Source of the DNA: Bacillus solitudinis
GTDB taxonomy: Bacteria > Bacillota > Bacilli > Bacillales > Bacillaceae_D
DNA: 64,000 nt
Reading direction: 5' to 3'
Assembly: GCF_002797395.1 (NCBI RefSeq)
Contig: NZ_KZ454943.1
Coordinates: 859,325 to 923,324, forward strand
Below the pieces are notes generated by a model. The model saw nothing but the letters and a program-made list of their open reading frames with translations. It searched no databases and was not told the origin of the DNA. Below, piece after piece: positions 63,431 through 64,000 of the stretch (positions are counted from its first letter, which is position 1; every line of letters begins with the position of its first letter). A program made the translations under genes and the position numbers.

Positions 63431-64000
63431 TTAAATTTGATTATAAATTTCAAACATTGGTAGCATTGCTGCGAGAACAATCGTCCCGACAATTATCCCT
63501 AATATTGCTATCATTAAAGGTTCTACAATTGAGCTGAGTCGCGAAGTCATTTGTTCAACCTCGTCCTCATAAAAGTCAGCTATTTTTTCGAGCATGGTTT
63601 CAAGCTGCCCCGATTCCTCACCAACTTTAATCATATGGGTTACTATTTTGGGGAAAATCCAGCTCTTTGCAAAAGGTGCAGAGAGACTCTCCCCGCTTCT
63701 TAAAGAATCCTTCGCATCATTTAATGTCTTCGCAACAACATCATTGTTAGCAATTTCCGAACTCATTGTTAAAATATTCAAAACGGGTACAGAACTTTTA
63801 AACATTGATGACATCGTTCGCATTACTCTTGCAATTAATGTCTTCTGAATTAAGGGGCCAAACACTGGCATCTTCAATTTCATTAAGTGCAGAAAGTAGC
63901 GACCCTTAGGATTCTGATTCACTGCTGTAAATACTAAAGCTATTAAAATAACAATTAGGATTGCAACATACCACTGTTGGACGAAAAAATCAGAAACAGC
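63431..64000 (-). CDS. pilC: type IV pilus/type II secretion inner-membrane protein PilC/GspF (partial)
   Basis: The C-terminal about 189 residues of a GspF-fold protein are present; the gene continues beyond the end of the window. It has KLKMPVFGPLIQKTLIARVMRTMSSMFKS and SAPFAKSWIFPKIVTHMIKVGEESGQLETMLEKIADFYE, then the last membrane helix (IAILGIIVGTIVLAAMLPMF). It belongs to PilC rather than ComGB by this wording, but a competence-type role cannot be ruled out. No start is visible. It belongs to a pilus locus upstream of spoIIB. Confidence 0.88.
   Translation of the reverse strand, partial: AVSDFFVQQWYVAILIVILIALVFTAVNQNPKGRYFLHLMKLKMPVFGPLIQKTLIARVMRTMSSMFKSSVPVLNILTMSSEIANNDVVAKTLNDAKDSLRSGESLSAPFAKSWIFPKIVTHMIKVGEESGQLETMLEKIADFYEDEVEQMTSRLSSIVEPLMIAILGIIVGTIVLAAMLPMFEIYNQI

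Overview
This window comes from the chromosome of a low-G+C, endospore-forming, motile Bacillota, most likely an environmental or alkaliphile-type member of the Bacillaceae. The evidence is the set of sporulation genes (spoIIB, spoIVFA, spoIVFB), the mreBCD-minCD morphogenesis cluster, Bacillus-type AGGAGG ribosome binding sites with frequent TTG and GTG starts, and many genes whose closest remembered relatives are Bacillus subtilis genes (yhfI, yhfS, yhfT, yisL, yqkF, yhcV, sasA/ywaC, ktrC). I see no rRNA, tRNA, prophage, intact insertion sequence or CRISPR array.

Layout. Positions 1-970 hold a decaying, frame-broken coding tract. Positions 1.0-5.0 kb carry small hypothetical genes (YnfA, IDEAL, YolD-like and YhjD-like), a CBS transporter-like protein and ktrC. 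A compact cheA-cheW-cheY operon (5.0-7.9 kb) is followed by a GGDEF/EAL protein, a short AddA/AddB-like helicase-nuclease pair, yisL and a chemotaxis receptor. Next come a repeat-rich spacer (19.2-19.6 kb) and the phosphate operon pstS-pstC-pstA-pstB-phoU (19.8-24.3 kb), which has a four-repeat PhoP box. After a frameshifted zinc alcohol dehydrogenase come yhcV-like and yciI-like genes, then an arsenic resistance operon arsR-arsB-arsC-arsD-arsA behind an ArsR-type promoter/operator (26.8-31.2 kb).

From 32.5 to 63.1 kb runs a conserved Bacillus cell-shape, division, sporulation and ribosomal backbone, all on the minus strand: spoIIB, maf, radC, mreB, mreC, mreD, minC, minD, spoIVFA, spoIVFB, rng, rplU, prp, rpmA. 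Unrelated cargo splits it at several points. A solute-binding protein, a CocE hydrolase and an Rrf2 regulator lie between spoIIB and maf. About 13 kb lies between minD and spoIVFA and holds molybdenum cofactor genes (moaB, moaC, moaD, moaE, mobA, mobB, moeA), a SigW-type flotillin, an aldo/keto reductase and a biotin-regulated operon. sasA and a phospholipase D-like gene lie between rng and rplU. The expected spo0B-obg pair does not follow rpmA; a decayed histidine-kinase fragment and yhfI are there instead. The window ends inside a type IV pilus/type II secretion pilC-like gene.

The most interesting unit is the operon at 45.9-50.8 kb: the biotin transporter bioY, an acyl-CoA ligase, a thiolase-fold protein whose C-terminal catalytic Cys position reads Gly, two hotdog dehydratase-type proteins and a short-chain reductase. 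A near-consensus BirA operator overlaps its promoter. It looks like a biotin-controlled acyl-chain processing module. Two families of dispersed intergenic hairpin repeats (family A near 8.0, 31.2 and 43.2 kb; family B near 19.2-19.6 and 63.3 kb) are the other structures not explained by the genes.
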